From Atherinomorus stipes (lineage: Eukaryota > Chordata > Actinopteri > Atheriniformes > Atherinidae): DNA of 64,000 nt. Positions 34,830 through 48,552 of the stretch are shown here, piece after piece (position 1 is the stretch's first letter; every line of letters starts with the position of its first letter). Both the position numbers and the translations under genes were made by a program. The notes under the pieces are model-generated. The model had not been told where the DNA came from and searched no databases. It was given only the letters and a program-made list of their open reading frames with translations. Where the stretch lies: contig JALJCO010007141.1 in NCBI GenBank assembly GCA_023101725.1, forward strand, positions 186,001 to 250,000, written 5' to 3'.

Positions 34830-37340
34830 GAGTTTCGGTATGGTATGGGGACCACAGGAGAATCAGAGTTATTGGATTGTAAATATCACGTTTTTATGTA
34901 AATTTATGAGGTCAAAATGTGCTGCAGATGCGAGATGAAAAACCATCTCTGTTAAAAATGTATTTACTCTTCCTCCATCATGTTTCTTGTCTAAAGCAAA
35001 GTTGTGCTGACTATTGATCTATAGGTATTAACATGTCAAAGGTTAAAGGCCAAAATTTTGTGAAATAACAGAAGTGAACATGATATATCAACCTCAATAT
35101 CCCTCTAAACAATCCAAACAAATGTTGTGCATTTTTTTTTTTATACAGCTAAAACAGTTTAGGACAGTCTCAAAACAGAGCTAGTTCAGGGTCCGTAGAG
35201 GAACTTTTGGGAGTGGTGGAATGGGTTCTCTTCATGTATGTGTGATGCCATCATGCCAATATTGAGCATGGAGAAATGTTTCCAACACCTTGGTGGATTT
35301 ATGACACTAGCAAGGCAGTTCTGGAGAAAAAAGGGGTCCAACCCAGACACTTCCTTTTTGCATCCAAAAGCACAAAATAAAGTTGAAATTTGTGTTTTCT
35401 GAGATGAATCAATCTTCTGAGAGTCTTTTGAACTGAAACATTTTTCAGTCAGATTGTCTTTTCAAAAACCCTGAACCCACCCCCATAAATTCAGTGACTA
35501 AGTGTGAAAGAGGCTATAAAACTCAACAAGAAAAGATATATAGTAGGTAAGGAAAGTGTGGCTGAAACTCTCCTTGAATTTCACCTGCCACAGAAATGTC
35601 AACTTGTTGAGAATATGTTTACCTAGCTGGGTTGCCTATTAAAAGCTGATTAATTAAAAGCATGTCCCCAAATCCCAGAGACTGTGTTGTGATCGGTTAA
35701 CAGGACTATTTAAGAGAGTTTGAGGGAAGAGGTCTTAAATTGTCAACGTGTCCTTGTCCCAGCCAATGGAGGGATTAAGCAGGGGGATCAGGGAGTGTGT
35801 CTGTGCATGAATCAAAGCTGTGTTCAAATGCAAATGCTCTGCTCTGATTTCAAATGAGACAAGAAGCTGCCTTCTGCTTTGCTCTTATAATACATGCCTC
35901 CTTTGTGTGATTTTCCAAGGACTCTGTAGAAAAATTGCTGTCTACAAAGCAACAGCTGTTGAAGCGAAATGCCTTGTTTATTTATGTTTGTGTCTTTACC
36001 CATGAAGACATGTTATTTAAGCCTCATTTCAGGGTGATCAATGCTGTTTACAGATTGTACTTCATCTCATACATGTTACTGCTCTTGCTCCCATATAGGG
36101 AAATATTGCTGCTGCTGCACAAAACACACGGGTCAACAGTAAATAGTCCAATCAAGTGTAAACAGAATTAAAGCATGTCCGTGGGATTTTGCATGCCATT
36201 TCACCACAGAACCACAAACCCTTTATGGTACTTATCTCTGTACAACACACTTGATGACTCTGGAGTGTGCTCACCTTAAGTTCAAGCAGAAGCCAGCTCT
36301 CCTGGAAACACTGGAATCAGTGATGAAAAATATGCAGTAGTTGTGGGCTGCTAATGGGAACAAAAACCTTACAAGTAAATTAATTTACTTTGGAGTGGGA
36401 GCTTAGTGAGAAATTCACTGTGACACTGACCACAAAATATGTAAAAATATCACAGTGTGTATACATTTGGGATATTTGGTTTGTTTTTATACCATACTGT
36501 AAAGATCCACCTACCACCAAAGATGTCTTTTTGACTCTGAAGTAATGATTCTCAACCCATTTGAGCCTCGACCTCCAGGATAGCATAAGTTGATGCTAGG
36601 TGTTAAAGTATAAGCTCCTTTTTTTCAGCCTGGACCTTATTTATGTATTTATATGTCCACATGTGCACCGGTAAAAATTTCCTTATCTTTTCGGATGAAA
36701 TTTAGATTAAGTCATGATCTGCGTGTATCCGTACAGTAAAAATGCGAGTAAAGGGCGGAATGAATGGGCCTTTAAATAAAGCTTGGCTTAAACCAAACAA
36801 TTTTCACCATCGCAGACTTAAGATTGTAGCCTCTGAGACCATCCTGATCTCGTGAGCTTCAGGTTTTCACTCGCAGATCAGTCTGGCTACTTTCCGTTGA
36901 AGAGAATTTGGAGCATTTCACCAAACGAACGTCCAATCAGCGTTGGCTTTGAGGCGGGTTGAAGTGTGGCGTAACAAGAAGCAACAGTTCAGTCTAAAAC
37001 AACATGGCGGCTTCAGCAGATGAAACTAGCATCAGTGTGGCTATCGCTCCAGTTTTATCGGAATTACTGCCAACATGTTTCTTGTTTGCTAAGCTAACGA
37101 GCCATTGTCGGCAGCAGCAAGAGTAGCCTCACTTGTGGTTGTGTTTTTGTCGTCACTCTGTTAGTACGTTATATGCTTCGTTGATCTGATTGGTTGATTT
37201 GGCCCGTCTATCAATAGGTGGTGATAGACAGATGCCTTATCCAATCAGCTAACCAGTATTTTCGCCCCTTCACAAAACTACTCCAACGGATGATTCCCAG
37301 ATGGATATGCGTGAGCAAATCTCTCTGGTGGAGTCAGTTT
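34830..37340. other. Mostly unrecognised; a possible DNA-element relic near 36730-37340
   Basis: No gene is supported. The stretch 36820-37300, with CATGGCGGCTTCAGC, GTCCAATCAGCGTTGG and ATCCAATCAGCTAACC blocks, looks like a dispersed fish repeat, but I could not find matching inverted ends. Confidence 0.35.
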
Positions 37341-37344
37341 ATTA

Positions 37345-37435
37345 GTAAGTAAGTAAGTTTTATTTCTATAGTGCCTTTCACAGACAAGGGGACGTCACAA
37401 GGTGCTCTACACAGGGAATAATTAAAATACAGGAC
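37345..37435. mobile_element. LINE 3'-UTR tail (minus-oriented)
   Basis: AGTTTTATTTCTATAGTGCC followed by TTTCACAGACAAGG and AAGGTGCTCTACAC is the familiar 3' end of CR1/L2-type LINEs read in reverse. Similar starts occur at 49450 and 57890, where they lead into RT sequence; here only the tail is kept. Confidence 0.7.
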
Positions 37436-37916
37436 TAATGATCTTTAGTGAATCTCAGGAGTTTTACAGGAGTCGCGGCGCGCCCCCGCAGCCTCGATCG
37501 TTAAGTTTGAGATGGTAATCCACGCTGTTTTATATCAGTCTTTTCCTCGTCTTGGGCTTGTGACAATATCAAACGTGTTTGGATGTCATTTTGAGTAAAT
37601 TATGGACGCTACCCACTCAGGACACTTGAATTACATTGGACGAGCAGTATGGAGGAATATTTACAAGTTTTGTGAACTTTTATGGACCTTTTTGGTTCAG
37701 TCGCCGGTGAACTCCATTATATGAAGGTTGGGGGAAAACAAAAACCTGTCCAATCTCCGGCTGCATTTGAGATATTAAAAATGTGCTCTACAGTCTTGCT
37801 CAGCATGAGGGTAAGTAGAAAATGAATGCACATCATTCTGTGGGTATATCATTCCTTTAAGGAAGGAAAAGAACTTGTGTCACATGACACAAGAAAAGAA
37901 TTGAAAATCTGTGAAA

Positions 37917-38092
37917 ACAGGTCTGATGGGGATTGATATTCCCCAGAACTTGACCTCTACAGGTCTGATTGAGGGATGAATCCTCCTGGAACCCGGACCT
38001 TGACAGATCTGATGGAAGGATGGATCCTCTCCAGAACCTTGACCTCCACAGGTCTGATGGAGGATGTTCCTCCCCAGAGCTTGACCCTAGTT
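37917..38092. repeat. Minisatellite, about 58-bp unit, three copies
   Basis: Three to four imperfect units share ACAGGTCTGATGG, a GGATG block, TCCTCCCC and AGAACCTTGACCTC. The 64-85-codon frames on both strands are translations of this repeat. Confidence 0.85.
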
Positions 38093-38110
38093 CCAGAGCT
38101 GAGTGTGGGA

Positions 38111-41100
38111 ACATCTAGGACAGAGAACAGAACAAAGGCAGAATCATTCAAAGAAGCATTGAACGTCCTTCATGAAGCCTCAAATGCTGTCTGAGGGAGT
38201 TCTGACTGTGCTGAAGAATAAAGCTGCTCCACCAAATATTAAGTTCAACCACTACTTAGAATTTAACAAACTCAGTTTTTGTCTTTGTTTTAACAATTAT
38301 GTTTAAACATTTTTTAAATAAATAACTTCATCTATTTTCCCATAAATAAAGGGGCTGTAATAATACTGCAAGATTGACTGTCAAATTGTTAAACGAGACA
38401 GCTTAATGTATCTGAAATGGTTGTAAACGGTTGAGTTTATCAAATGAGTAAGGGGGACATTAGTAGAAAGCAAATTTCAGCAGAGCACCAGTAGCAGAAC
38501 AACAGAACAGATCCTGATCTTGGATTTGTTTGAAATGTTCAAAAAATGCACCTCAACATTTCTGAGTGTCACATTGAACTCTGTGACAAGACCAGCCTCA
38601 TATGGTCTCATGATTCTTCTCGCCAACTCACCACATATTGTATTGACCCTACACCTGATAGCTTATTGACATCTGATGATTAAAACGTCTCATGCTCCTC
38701 TTCTTGTGGTGTCGGACTGGTTGGTACCTAGCCTCCACACAGAATGGACTCCGCTTCTCAATCAATTAACCACAGCTTTTAAGGGCATTGCATGTAATTG
38801 CATGCAAATTGGGTTCAATCCTATTTGATAGAGACCCCATCAGTCTGACCCATGTATATCTGTATAAACAAGATTTAAATTCAACAGCCTTATTTGACAC
38901 TTCCATTTCCTCTGTGGATGAATCAATTAACAGCTCAACAATCTTCCACATGCAGTCCGGGCTTCTCACAAAGGGACATCTGCATGCATATTTCATTTAC
39001 CTGTATGGTGATATCGACGCTTCACTACATGACAGAGGATTCGCCATTAAACCAGAGTGTTAGTTCTCCTTTTGTATTGATCCCAGGTATTATAACCTTG
39101 TTCAATGTCTTAGTTAGGCATCTTGAAAAGTCTGGATCAGCAGAAATAAAGGTGTTGCGGGAGACAATAATTGTACAGAGACAGCAGCTCCCCTGCTGCT
39201 CCGCCACGATTCTCACTGCTTTATGAATTCTCGCAGGTGTAAAGGTTAAGAACTGTCATCAGATTAGCCATTGATTTCAATTAGTGCTGCGTGTTACTAA
39301 ACAACCTTTGTCTGGCTACGATCACTGACTTGTAGTGATCCTCCAGGCTTGTTTCCATTACATTTGATTGCCACAGGGCCCACTGTCAGTTCAGCAGCGT
39401 GATTGCTTCCAGTGCCCCTCCTCCATCGCTGTCTTTGCAGTGCAGCTGACACCACATCCAGCTGGATTCTTCAGGGAGGCAGCTAATAAGTCTATGCTTT
39501 CACACAGGTCTCAGAGAGGTAAAACAGCAATGCAAATTAAACAGGAATGAATACTAAAAATGGCCTGACTTCATCAATCAGTTACAGTTGAAGTAAATTT
39601 AAAGTTATTACACATTTTCATTCATGCTTTGGTGTCATACTTTTAGTTTTATCCCAGTCTTCTCTCCACTCTGCTCTACTCTGTCAGCAAAAAGGAGTGA
39701 TTACTATTTTTGACAGTCAGAAAGATCAATGTTTGAGATGTGTTTGAGATGTTTTGGCCTTACTGGATGACAATTCCTTCTACTTCTGCAAAAACAAAAT
39801 GTTGCGCAGTCATGAAAAGACTGATTAAAAACGTGTCTACTATTATAGATGTCTTTTCATTCCAGTTCACATTGTAACTTGAAACAGGGTGTGATGAGTC
39901 TTAGGTAAAGTAGAAAAATGTGGGACTCCAGTAGTACAATGTCTGAAAGTCTGTGGTGTACCAGAGCTGTCAATTGAGTGCACATCCATGCATATCAGTC
40001 AAATGTGCAGAAATAGAATAATAATTATGAAATTCTCATCAGAGTAAAAACACATAAAATATTTATTGTGCATTTTTGACAATGAGAACTAACTTGTAAA
40101 AAGTTAGAACTTTAAAAAATGTGAACCCAAAGTGTAATTTAGGATTACAGTTTATTGAGAATTTATAAACCGACTGTGTTGGATAACAGTCAAATACATT
40201 GTGGGGTCACGGACATCAATGATGTAGGAGATACACTGCCACCCCCAAACTGTGGATGCATCTCAAGTCTGCTAAACTCAGGCTGGATGACAAACAGAAT
40301 TATTTCAAAAGAACTGAACTGAATAATGGCTGATTTCTAAAAGGAAGAATGAAGAATGTTCTGTCCAACATCATGAGGACTGCAAAGGTTAATAGCAGGT
40401 TAACAGTGACAGGCATCAATGTACTGATACCCTCTTCAGACTGAAAAACTAGAAAAGATGGAGAAAGTAATTGTGTGAATGATGATGTGTTACATTTTTA
40501 GTCCACTTGTTTAACCCTTGTAAGATTAATGACATTGTTCCCAATGTTGTGCACATTTAGAACCCCATCAAATTTGTGGACAGGTGCAAAGACAGACCCA
40601 ACTTTTAGACCATTGGTCTTGCAGAGTTAATTAACAGAACTTAAGAGATGTATGAGCAGTCATCACATCTGTACATTTTCTCTCCTGAACTTGTGTGTGA
40701 ATTGCATACACTATTCTAATCCATATGATGTTGAAGAATAAAATGAAAAGTAGTTACATTGGACATTTTAAGTTCGATAGTTGAGTTCAAAATGTGATGT
40801 AAAGGAGGAGCTCATTCTTTTCTCTGGTACTGTAGCTTTAAACGTACAGCCAGTTTGTTCAGCAGCAGAGCAGTGAAGTATGTTTTTTGTATCATCCCAG
40901 CTGGGGAGCCACATCATTTTCATACCACGTCTTGTCTGATTCATTCTCCATCATGAAGTTAGCACTGACATATTTACCATGACACTTGAGTGAACCAACA
41001 AAACTTTTTACTTTCTTCAAACCAAGCCTGAGTGGGACTGGATAATTAAAACTGCTTGAGAAGTGTGTAAACAATGACTAACAGCTCGGATGCTTCTGCG

Positions 41101-43139
41101 GCTGTAAACACACGTGACCTCTGCTTCTCAAAAAATGAGGATGAACACATTTACATGTACTGACACAAAATGAAATCAAGCAACATAAAACAGTTAATGC
41201 ACCTGTAAAATGAGTTAATTGTTTTCAAATCCAGCTGTGATCTTTCTGCAAAAATTCTTTTGTTTACAAAAAAAAAAAAAAAATGCTTTTAGGCAGTGTT
41301 ATAATTGAACCCAATAACCTGAGGAATCTACAACATGTTCTATAGGTTTCAATCTTTCTTGGGGACCCACTACTCTATATGTCTTACGTTTACCTGCTTC
41401 AATACAGTTGATTGAAATCAGCAGGTCACTAAAAAGGCTGCTGCAGACCTTGATGAAAATTTCAGGTTGATCCGTCATTTCGATCAGTTTAGTTGGTACG
41501 AAATAGTCTTATATGAAGCATGCAGGGAACTGCAATGGTCTGAGTCACTCGTGCAGGATAAACATGGGTTTCATGTCACTTCCTGGATCAAACATTCAAG
41601 GACGATCTGAGTATGATCAAAATACATTACTTAGCTTTTAAAGTGAATTCATAAACTTTCTTCCACATCACTTTCTCTGTCAGCTATCAGTGCCATTGAG
41701 TTACATGGACTTTGGATGCATGCACAGTTCGTGGAATTGATTTATCTTCAACTGGATCACACATATTTTCATCAATTTTTCACAGCTGTTTGTCCATCAA
41801 TTCATAACAAATAAACTGTAATCATAAATTGCCTTTGAATTTGTAATTTACAATGTTTTCAAAATCAATATTCTCATAAAAATAGGCAATAAACATTCTA
41901 TATGTAATTTTACACAGACAACATTTTACTAATTGTCTTTTTTTTTAATTTATGAAAAACTTTAGATGAATTAGCATGGATATCTTGTGCGCATACATCT
42001 TGATTGACAGCTCTCTTGCAGCAAAGAAACAGACAAAAAACTGATGTGAAAGGTTCCCTCAGTTTTAACCAGCACGTGGAAACACCTCTGGTGTTTCACA
42101 TTTGATGGTGTTGTAAAGATGAGACGGTTTGTTTTCACATGTAACTGATCTTTTTTGTCAGTTTGAAAAAAGTCTCCAAGGGATGTGGTTTTTGTGTCAT
42201 TTGAGGATATTGTCTTGTTTAAAAAGGCACTCAGTAAAGCAGGAGTTTGTTTCTCTTTAGCTCTTTTTTGTTTTTTAGATGGTGCTTGAGAAATACTTCA
42301 GCGTTGAAAGAAAATTAATGACTCTCAGATAAATAAATACTAATTTTAAGCAAAATAAAAAGTCAGAAAGGTTACATTTATAGATCAAATTCCAGTGGGG
42401 AAAAACCACAAATTCAAATGCATCATTCTCCATACTGTCTAAACTAAAAATAATGTCTTAAATTTGCCTGTTTACTGGAACTTTATGAACTTAAAGAAGC
42501 CCCATCATGAAAAATGGACTTTCATGAGCTTTTAAATGTGTTAGTGCGTTAATTTCTCTCAAAATCCTTTTTTTCATTCATGCTCATTTGAGTAATCTAT
42601 ATGAAAATTCAGTCCAAGCTGTAGCTCCCTTTAAACGACTGACTTACCACCAGTCTACATACAGTGTACTGTAGATATGTGGCACCAGTCATGAAGTGCC
42701 AAATACGCTTGCATTCCCACAATGAAAACGCCCTCATGCACAGAGAACACTTGTGAGTAAAACCATATTGCTAACTCAAGGCTAACCGTTAGCCTGTGGC
42801 TTGTTAGCTAATGATATGGTCGTATTCAGGGATGTCTGTGGTACCGCATGCACTTCAAGTTGATCAGTTGATCACATACAGCTTCATAACAGGGTGGTCC
42901 ATTTTATTGTTCGATCATCCATTTAACATAACACAATTTTACCGGTCACCTTCTTTTGTGACATGCACTAAAGTTTTTGTGACCTGAAGTATGAAAATGA
43001 TAGGGGTACTCATTTATATGTTACGAGTGATTCATAATTTGGTTACTGAATGAGCCAGCAGAGCTGGACTGACAGTAAGAGTTAGACTTATGCTGACAGT
43101 ATCTAAAAACTACTTAGGGTATGGAAAGTCGCTCGGCCT
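38111..43139. other. Largely single-copy-looking DNA, no supported gene
   Basis: No transposon ends or coding regions are convincing. The stretch 39130-39540 has the look of conserved non-coding DNA (see findings). TTAAAGAAGCCCCATCATG at 42493 resembles the end of a TTAA MITE, with no partner found. Oligo(A) at 41268-41283. Confidence 0.35.
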
Positions 43140-43179
43140 TCTACGAAATTGAGAGTCTGAGGCATCTTCATCTAAACTC

Positions 43180-43345
43180 CCCTGCTCTGGAGAAACAGGT
43201 GCTGTCCCTGTCAGAACTTCAAGCAGGACACCGTGTCTCTGGGATCCTCTGGACGTGAGTCTTCAGGTGCAGTCAACTCGTAGCTGCAACTGCTCTATCT
43301 TTTCTTCATCATTTCTTTCAACAACTCAATTCATTATTTATGTAC
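43180..43345 (+). repeat. Dispersed repeat family B, copy 2
   Basis: CAGAACTTCAAGCAGGACAC and the following CTCTGGACGTG / CAGGTGCAG blocks parallel 11755-11830, in the same orientation. Confidence 0.5.
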
Positions 43346-43410
43346 CATAAATGAATAACTAAAAAAATAAACAAAATAAACAGCCTTTAAAAAAAAAATC
43401 TCAACTCACT

Positions 43411-43959
43411 ATGGCTCATAATTGTTATCTTTTTCACAACACGGTGTATACAAATATTATCCATGTGAGTATAGATTTCCCGATCAGGTTTTTCCCGGTG
43501 TGTATTTTGATTTTGATTCATCGGTGCGATTACTTCTATAATAAAATAAAATTTGGGACGGTGTTTCCCCTAGGGTGGTTGTGGGGCTCTACTAATAGTT
43601 TGATTATGCTGGGATTATGGGGGATATTTGTTCTTATTTTTGTTTCTTTATTCTTATTTTCTTTTTGCCTCTTTAATTATTTTCCATATAAATTGATATT
43701 TCCTCGAAAGGTATTTTTTGGGATGGCTGGTTATTTCTCATTTCTTGTATATATTAATGTAATCTTGTGCTATTTTGTCTTGTTTTTTAGGCGTTTCTTT
43801 TTTTTTTATTTTGGTCCCTCCGTCGGGCTCCAATACTCTTACATTTCGTCTTCTAAATATCCGTGTTCCTTTATGTTGCTTATTGTTTCAGTATGTATTT
43901 TTGCGTTGTTGTGCCTTCTTGTTTTGGTTCGTTGGTTTAATTTTCTCCCGGTGTCTTAG
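43411..43959 (+). other. T-rich open frame, 182 codons, hydrophobic
   Basis: Unusually long for this AT-rich region. The translation is dominated by Phe, Leu, Ile and Val, with stretches that would score as membrane helices (for example LIMLGLWGIFVLIFVSLFLF). T-rich DNA read in the frame where T falls in codon position 2 produces exactly this pattern and rarely gives stops, so the frame may be compositional. The surrounding DNA (43480-44035) also differs from its neighbours, with GGTGCGTCGGGGGCG and AAGGGGGGGCGCCCC. No family recognised. It may be part of an unclassified mobile element, with the A-rich strand as sense. Confidence 0.3.
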
Positions 43960-44039
43960 TGGTGCGTCGGGGGCGTTATAATACCCTGGTTTGGTGGTTG
44001 GGGAAACCCAAGGGGGGGCGCCCCTCTCCTATATAGGAA

Positions 44040-47000
44040 ATTTCCGATCTGATGGGGTACGATTATGTTAATGTGTGGGCCCGTCCCTTTGTGCCTCTAA
44101 ATGTGGTTTTTTTCTTGTCTGATAAACGTAGTTCACTGTCTGAAGTGCCCATGATTCTAACAGATAGCCTTTTGCATTACTCCGATTGCTAGCTACCCAG
44201 GTTGACCTAGTTTTCCAAATAAGGTAATAGCCAAATAAGGCATAGCCAATCAGAGTGAAGCAACTAGATTGCACTGGGACAAAAACCTGCATATCATTCA
44301 CGTGGTCCAATTCATTTCCTGAGGCGTAAAGTCAAGCGTGCTAAAATAATCCGCCGCTGTAAAATGTGATGTTATTTTTCTTTGGACAATTAGCAATATC
44401 GACTATGTGATGTAGTTTATACTCCTATGTCATCACTCCTTCAAGGAGTTTTTAAAGGCTTAGATTAATGCATTGATTCTTGTAGAGTGATAAGAGTAAT
44501 TTTCTTTGACAACGTGCTGTAAGTGTTGTTCAGCTGCTGTGAGCAAACTATTAAAGCTTTCACTCGTCTCCCCAATGGATGGCTCTAAGGCTTCTTAGAG
44601 ATGTCAGATATCAGTCATGTAAGATGTTCATGAATCATTCAACCTTTTCTCCCATTGAATTTAAAAAATAAACATGAAGGTTATACTGGGTGCCATCACA
44701 GGAACATTTTCTGGGGTTTAATCTCACTGGTACCGGGCCCCCCTTGCCAGAGGAAGTAAGAGTTTGAATGGAAAGAGATAATATGCCAAGAGTCCAAGTG
44801 GCTCATCTTCTGTCAACAATGGCACTGAACCACACTTTGTGAGAGTAAATACACCATCTGAATGTAGTAGAGAGCCCCCCCCCCTAAACTTAGCATTTAA
44901 AAGTGGCTTTCTTTTTAGTTTCTCAGTTTGATCTTTCTCTTAAAACTGGAGTTTCTACGAAAGTTAATCCAGCAATATTTCTCTCTGGCCAGCAGGGGGC
45001 AACTCATGTGGATGGCAAAAAGCACTGATGAACGGAAGAAGAGGATGAAAAAAACAAAACAAAACATGATATTTATTTTAAATTATAATCTTATAAAAGT
45101 GCAGAGTAAACAAAGAGTAAAAATTATCTTAATGCAGAGATCATGGAGCTCATTTTTCACAAGGTAATGTGTCTGAGGAATCTCTAAAGAAATTGGCTCT
45201 TTGTTCCTTCTACTGTAACTGTAACTTGACATGAATTAACAAGCTTTGGCTTTTCTTTCTTTTAAAAATTACAGGTTTAAATATCTAGGCATGAAAACAC
45301 ATTAAAACAAAAAAGAAGGAAGCAGACGTGCTCATAACAACTTTTTCTATTTTTGTAAAAACTCAGATGAAAGTCAGAAGACTTAGCCGATAGCTGCCAT
45401 TAGTTCTCCATGTTAATCCTAACAACCTCTACTTTTAGCTGTGTACAAACTGAGTGCAACTTGCTTATCAGAAGGCATAAGGCTCCATGACATCTACACT
45501 TGTTTTTGTGATATTCCACCATTTTTGACCCATTGCGCATGGGCACACAAAAGCCTCTTATCATTTAATGAGCTGATGTTGAGTGGTGTGTTCCTTCTGT
45601 GCATAGATGTATATTTACAATAAAGTTTATAGTAGAACAGATACTGTATTATGTAGTAATAGAATGACAGGAAAAAAAGACACTGATGTTAGGCAGATCA
45701 AATCACTAGCCTGATAATATACTGTACTTAACATTGCCGTCTACCAATTAAAAGACAAAGGGAAAAAAATGTATATTTTCTGTTGTACGCTTTGACACCT
45801 GCTGAGTAATTTTACAGCCAGTTTTTAAGTCTTTGATTAGAAAAACAGAAACATTGCAGTTGAACCTTAGTTTTTTAGTCTTCCTCTTACATCTACTGCC
45901 TCATCTCTGTTTATCTGCACTTTATAATTGTAGGTTTGTCTTTCAAACATTTAGCTGCATTATAAGAAAAAAAAAAAAAAGCAACAAGATGATGGAATAA
46001 ATGGGTACAATGTACAGTAATATCAGCATCCTCATTTTTCAAGTCACCTCTCTACCAAACATTCACTGGAAACAAGTGTTTGTTAATAGAAATCTGGATT
46101 TAAATCAGTTGCAATTTTTATTAGTCTCTGCTTTTGTTCAAAAGAGGAACTACTTTAACAAGCTGCAGGGATCACATCCGGCCTCCCATCTGGGAGTTCT
46201 GGCCACCACTCTTTCCTCACAGCCTCACTCCTGCATTCAGTTTCACACCCTCAGTTAAAGCCAAGACTCAAAGCCATTTAGCAGCCTGCTCCAATTCAGC
46301 GAAAACCAAGTTATTAGAAGCTGGAGGGCTAATCAGAGGATTTTGGCTTTGGAAATGAACATGCAGTCAGTGTGCGAAGCACACCCCTGTGCACCATGTC
46401 AGAAAATGCAGAGATGCTGTCACTAATCATCAGCAAAAGGCTTTAATTAATCCAGCTCTGTTGTGAAGAAGATACGCTCAGTAGTACTCAATGTCATCCT
46501 ACCAGGCTGCAGGATGATAAATAAACAGAAAACTAAGTCTACCATTAAAGGACATTCTCAATGGACTGCCCATTTCGTTCCACTGATCAAGGCTCTCCAT
46601 AGCCACATGCAACACCCAAAAAAGTGAATGTTTTCATCACTGTCAAAATCTTCTGAAAAAGATTCCTTTGGGGGAAATAGTTCACCTCTTCAACTCAGCT
46701 GGGGGAGAGGATTAGAATTTCTGTGATAGATTACAGGCTCTATCATCTTCCTCTTGAAAGGCAGGCGCAGTGTGGTCGGGGTGCCACAGCATTAGATAAA
46801 GGCTTCTTGCTGTCTGGAGTGGTAGCACCAATTTAAATATGATTTTACACTTAAAAACTGAGTGTTAGGGTAGTCTGCAAGCCGGCTAACGAGCAGATTG
46901 GTAATGCAATTATTGCTGCTCGATGAATATGGAACAAGTAGGCCTATTATTATGCATCAGGATCAGCAGGGCAGGCTTGTTATTCTATTCGTTAGTCATT

Positions 47001-48480
47001 ATAAACTTCCAATGACATCTGTCCTACTCCAACTGTTACCTGGCATGACATACAGTCTGTTAATAGCACTACCACCACTACTGTGGAGGACTGAGAGCTG
47101 TGGTGCATGCATGTGTTACAGGCTTTGAATTAGGGGTGTCGACAATATACAACAAAGTTTTCTACACGTGTAAATGGGACTATTAGCAGACGTGCTACAC
47201 GGTTACACGGCAGAGATTAATGATCTTTGGGTTGCACCTACTCATTCCACCTTACTGCTGCCATCATTGAACTCAGAGCAGGATATACTGTAGTCGGGCT
47301 AAAGTAAGGTCATAGATATTTATCATTTAATCCCCAAGAACTAAAGCGATACAACAACAAAACAAAAAAAAAAGCATTATTGGGTGTGATCCAAACAAAT
47401 TATCTGCAGAAGTTTTCAAAACAGCTGACATCAGCTGACCAGATTTTTCCTATGTTTATAAGCAACATACCTGTCTTCATACACAGGAGAAAGTCTGCCA
47501 GCTTTTATAAGCACGGATGCCTAATGATAATTCACAGATGGCTGCAAGTGTTTCTACTTGCAAGGGGCGTGTCCTATAGTGGGCGTGCCATATAGTGGGT
47601 GGGTCTTGTTAGGTTTAGGGGGAAGGGTCAGGGGTAGGGTTAGTTTTTACCGTGCTCTCATAGGTCTGGTGGGCGTGTGGTAGAGTGATGTCACACGAAG
47701 ATACGCCCACTTTGCCACACGCCTCTGTCTTGTGGGCTGCAGATGGACCCTACTTGGTGGCTGGGCTGACCTGAAAATATGGCAACTCTCAAGAAAATGT
47801 TTTTGCTGAAAGAAAGGTAAGTAGTATTTTGGTGATCAACTTTATGTAAACAGCGGCTAATGCTAGCTGTGAAATCTTCATAAGATGCTCCATAGTAAAT
47901 GCTAAACACATGCATTTGTTACAGTTACAGAGCTGAAAGCAAATTAAAATCAGCTGGTAACACGGACAGCAGACGGAGGAGATCAGACAGAGATTGTGAC
48001 GAAGTTAATTAGTTTTTTTTTTCAAAAGAAAAGGGAAAGAAATAAAGAAAACTGCTGTTAACGAGTCTGAAACTGTCCAAGTACAGACTATGAGTCTCTG
48101 GAAAAGCGACTATGTGGCTCCTTCAGTTTCTTGCACAAACTGTCTCTAACTAGTTCTTCCATCTTCGCCAAGAGCCGGTTATTTTCAAGTCCTTTATCTG
48201 TCAGGACGGCGGCATAAACTCAGGCTTCATGATATGATGTTCATAGCTGACGTTTGCAAGCAGCCGTTCACTGCAGCAGCTGCTGGATCACAGCTGCAGC
48301 TGGATCTGGATCATCATCTAACCACGCTGCTCCACTTGCGATTGAGTAGAAATGCGCTCCAATGAGCGCCAAAATACATTGATCGTACTTGTAGATTAAT
48401 ATGACCATTTAAAGTGTGGGATTGTACACATCTTTCTTACCTCACACTGACTATATCAAGTTCTTACTGTGGAGTTTTTT
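44040..48480. other. No supported gene; unassigned DNA and some repeat traces
   Basis: Short frames only. Around 47555-47725 GGGCGTG boxes with GGTTTAGGGGGAAGGG and AGATACGCCCAC look like a dispersed fish repeat with loosely inverted ends. 46330-46480 and 46880-47010 could be conserved non-coding DNA. Oligo(A) at 45966-45980. Confidence 0.35.
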
Positions 48481-48499
48481 TCTTTTCTTTTTTTTTCCC

Positions 48500-48552
48500 C
48501 TTGCCGCCACACGCCGGAAATCCGGCACGGTGCCGGAAAACTTTAAGCCCTG
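48500..48552. mobile_element. Possible hAT right end
   Basis: GGCACGGTGCCGGAAAAC followed by TTTAAGCCCTG reads inverted as CAGGGCTTAAAG plus a CCGGCACCGTGCCGG palindrome, which is hAT-like. No left end or TSD was found. Confidence 0.4.
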
